Source: Rhodobacterales bacterium
Lineage (GTDB): Bacteria > Pseudomonadota > Alphaproteobacteria > Rhodobacterales > Rhodobacteraceae
Direction: 5' to 3'
DNA length: 64,000 nt
Assembly (NCBI GenBank): GCA_026400355.1
Contig: JAPLPE010000014.1
Span: 24,244 to 88,243, forward strand
The notes under the pieces were generated by a model that was given only the letters and a program-made list of their open reading frames with translations, had not been told where the DNA came from and searched no databases. Positions 63,361 through 64,000 of the stretch are shown piece after piece. The translations under genes and the position numbers were made by a program. Each line of letters begins with the position of its first letter. The stretch's first letter is position 1.

Positions 63361-63470
63361 ATGTCACTCGCCTTTGAAAATGCGCTCGCGGTGCTCTTCG
63401 CCGACCCGAACATCGGCGTCGAGGCGATCTACACCTCCGACGGCGGCGCACCTGTTATGGTTCGCACCGT
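63361..63470 (+). pseudogene. Phage head-tail-joining-like gene, 5' fragment
   Basis: ATG 63361 opens MSLAFENALAVLFADPNIGV, then EAIYTSDGGAPVMVRT, which resembles the N-terminus of small head-tail joining proteins in Rhodobacteraceae prophages. The similarity ends at about residue 37, where the frame runs into unrelated sequence. Likely a truncated remnant; the family call is from memory of the pattern and is moderate. Confidence 0.45.
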
Positions 63471-63589
63471 TGACCGACTTCATCGAGAATCGTGTCTTGG
63501 CAATGAGACCACAACAGCAGAGCGAGATCGCCGAGGAGGCCGGTTTCGGGAATCCTCGCAGGCACCCAGCCCTTCACCGGCAACAATAG
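63467..63589 (+). pseudogene. Helix-turn-helix-like gene fragment
   Basis: In another frame this reads PLTDFIENRVLAMRPQQQSE followed by IAEEAGFGNP, like the N-terminus of a small Xre-like DNA-binding family of the form LT-FI-R--AL-P---Q-EIA-EAGF-NP. It breaks off after GNP and stops at 63589. Only about 30 residues are alike. Confidence 0.35.
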
Positions 63590-63830
63590 GTTTTCTGGTT
63601 CGCTCACCGCCTCAGGCGCTGTTACGGTCTCAGGGGACGCGGCAACATTGGTCAGCGGACGTCAGCGACCGGACCATACGTCAAGGCGAAGCGGGCAGGC
63701 TCCAACACGCCGGGACGGGACTGACGCGGCAGAGGTGCATTTCGTGACACGCACCGCGACGCCCGCCCTGATGGGCGCGGATTTCGTCCACTTCCTGTCC
63801 GCAGGCCAAGCCGCGTCAGGGGCAGGCTGA
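63549..63830 (+). pseudogene. Phage tail-fibre-like gene fragment
   Basis: A third frame from about 63549 reads GILAGTQPFTGNNRFSGSLT then ASGAVTVSGDAATLVSG, which has the repeating turn-rich pattern of tail-fibre or DUF2793-type phage proteins. The remainder to the stop at 63830 is not recognised. With the two preceding scraps it forms a mosaic of broken phage genes. Confidence 0.4.
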
Positions 63831-64000
63831 CGACCCTGATGACTGCGGCCGGGCCTTTCGCGCGGGCCTTGCTGAAACAGTCCTCACGGAAAAACGCGGT
63901 GCCTTTCAAGTGACCGTGAGACTGTTTGACGGTGACTGAGCCTTCGCTATCTCGACCTTCACAGGGCGGCGCAGACATGCGGTGCCTGGCCCTGAAAGCG
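63831..64000. other. Window end, no supported gene
   Basis: No coding region with a start, ribosome site and family resemblance is seen on either strand. A 108-aa minus-strand frame (63652-63978) crosses this stretch but has no recognisable features and opposes the phage scrap. Confidence 0.5.

Noticed and set aside
63652..63978. A 108-codon minus-strand frame at the right end
   Set aside because: No recognised domain or ribosome site; it overlaps the phage-like fragment on the other strand.

Overview
The window looks like a chromosomal segment of an alphaproteobacterium of the family Rhodobacteraceae (Rhodobacter/Gemmobacter/Tabrizicola-like). The grounds are high G+C, many ATGA/GTGA overlapping operons, a circularly permuted two-piece tmRNA gene whose tag reads ANDNRAPAMALAA, the trgA-trgB-cysK tellurite locus known from Rhodobacter sphaeroides, an adjacent photolyase/cfa pair, and small families common in this group (DUF4169, RHH partner, TrgA, SspB). 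The exact genus cannot be decided from the sequence alone.

Left part (1-14.7 kb) is mostly housekeeping: lptF-lptG (LPS export) divergent from pepA; holC and a GFA-family protein; a retropepsin-like protease; MarC; an ABC-F ATPase divergent from ndk; a frameshifted DUF1349 gene; a lipoprotein lytic transglycosylase; a TfoX C-terminal-domain protein; a 52-aa Gln-rich peptide; and a two-gene SbcD/SbcC-like DNA-processing module.

Middle part (14.8-28.9 kb) is a catabolic island for a sugar or sugar acid, all on the + strand: an inactivated enolase-superfamily dehydratase (in-frame TGA plus loss of a metal-ligand Glu), a RhaM-type mutarotase, an RraA-family aldolase-like protein, a split UxaA-type dehydratase, an SDR, a COG3618 lactonase-type amidohydrolase, a Gfo/Idh/MocA oxidoreductase, a complete Opp/Dpp-type ABC importer, a class-V PLP enzyme and a FadR-type regulator. 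The gene set resembles the non-phosphorylative L-fucose/L-rhamnose route, but the substrate is not known. I infer that the UxaA pair may have replaced the broken dehydratase.

From 29.1 to 34.1 kb lies the glycine cleavage operon (gcvT-gcvH-small ORFan-gcvP, minus strand) under a tandem glycine riboswitch. Next come a MoxR/VWA pair, dadA, a TauE/SafE permease, and a ccdA - membrane GxSxG hydrolase - cytochrome P450 operon. 43.5-50.7 kb holds small hypotheticals, a 'neuromedin U'-type outer-membrane protein, fumC-DUF4169-RHH, sspB, a frameshifted DUF1194 gene, ssrA, a tandem-LCCL secreted protein and an orphan solute-binding protein. 51.0-61.7 kb holds a class-V PLP enzyme, photolyase, cfa, trgA, trgB, cysK, a DUF3772/MscS channel, an AlaX editing protein and an M35 metalloprotease. 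The right end (61.7-64 kb) is accessory: an IS21 istA remnant, a RES/Xre toxin-antitoxin pair and scraps of phage-like genes.

Three genes are disrupted by a single base change (two apparent one-base deletions, one TGG-to-TGA). These could be true pseudogenes or residual sequence errors, and I cannot separate the two from this window.
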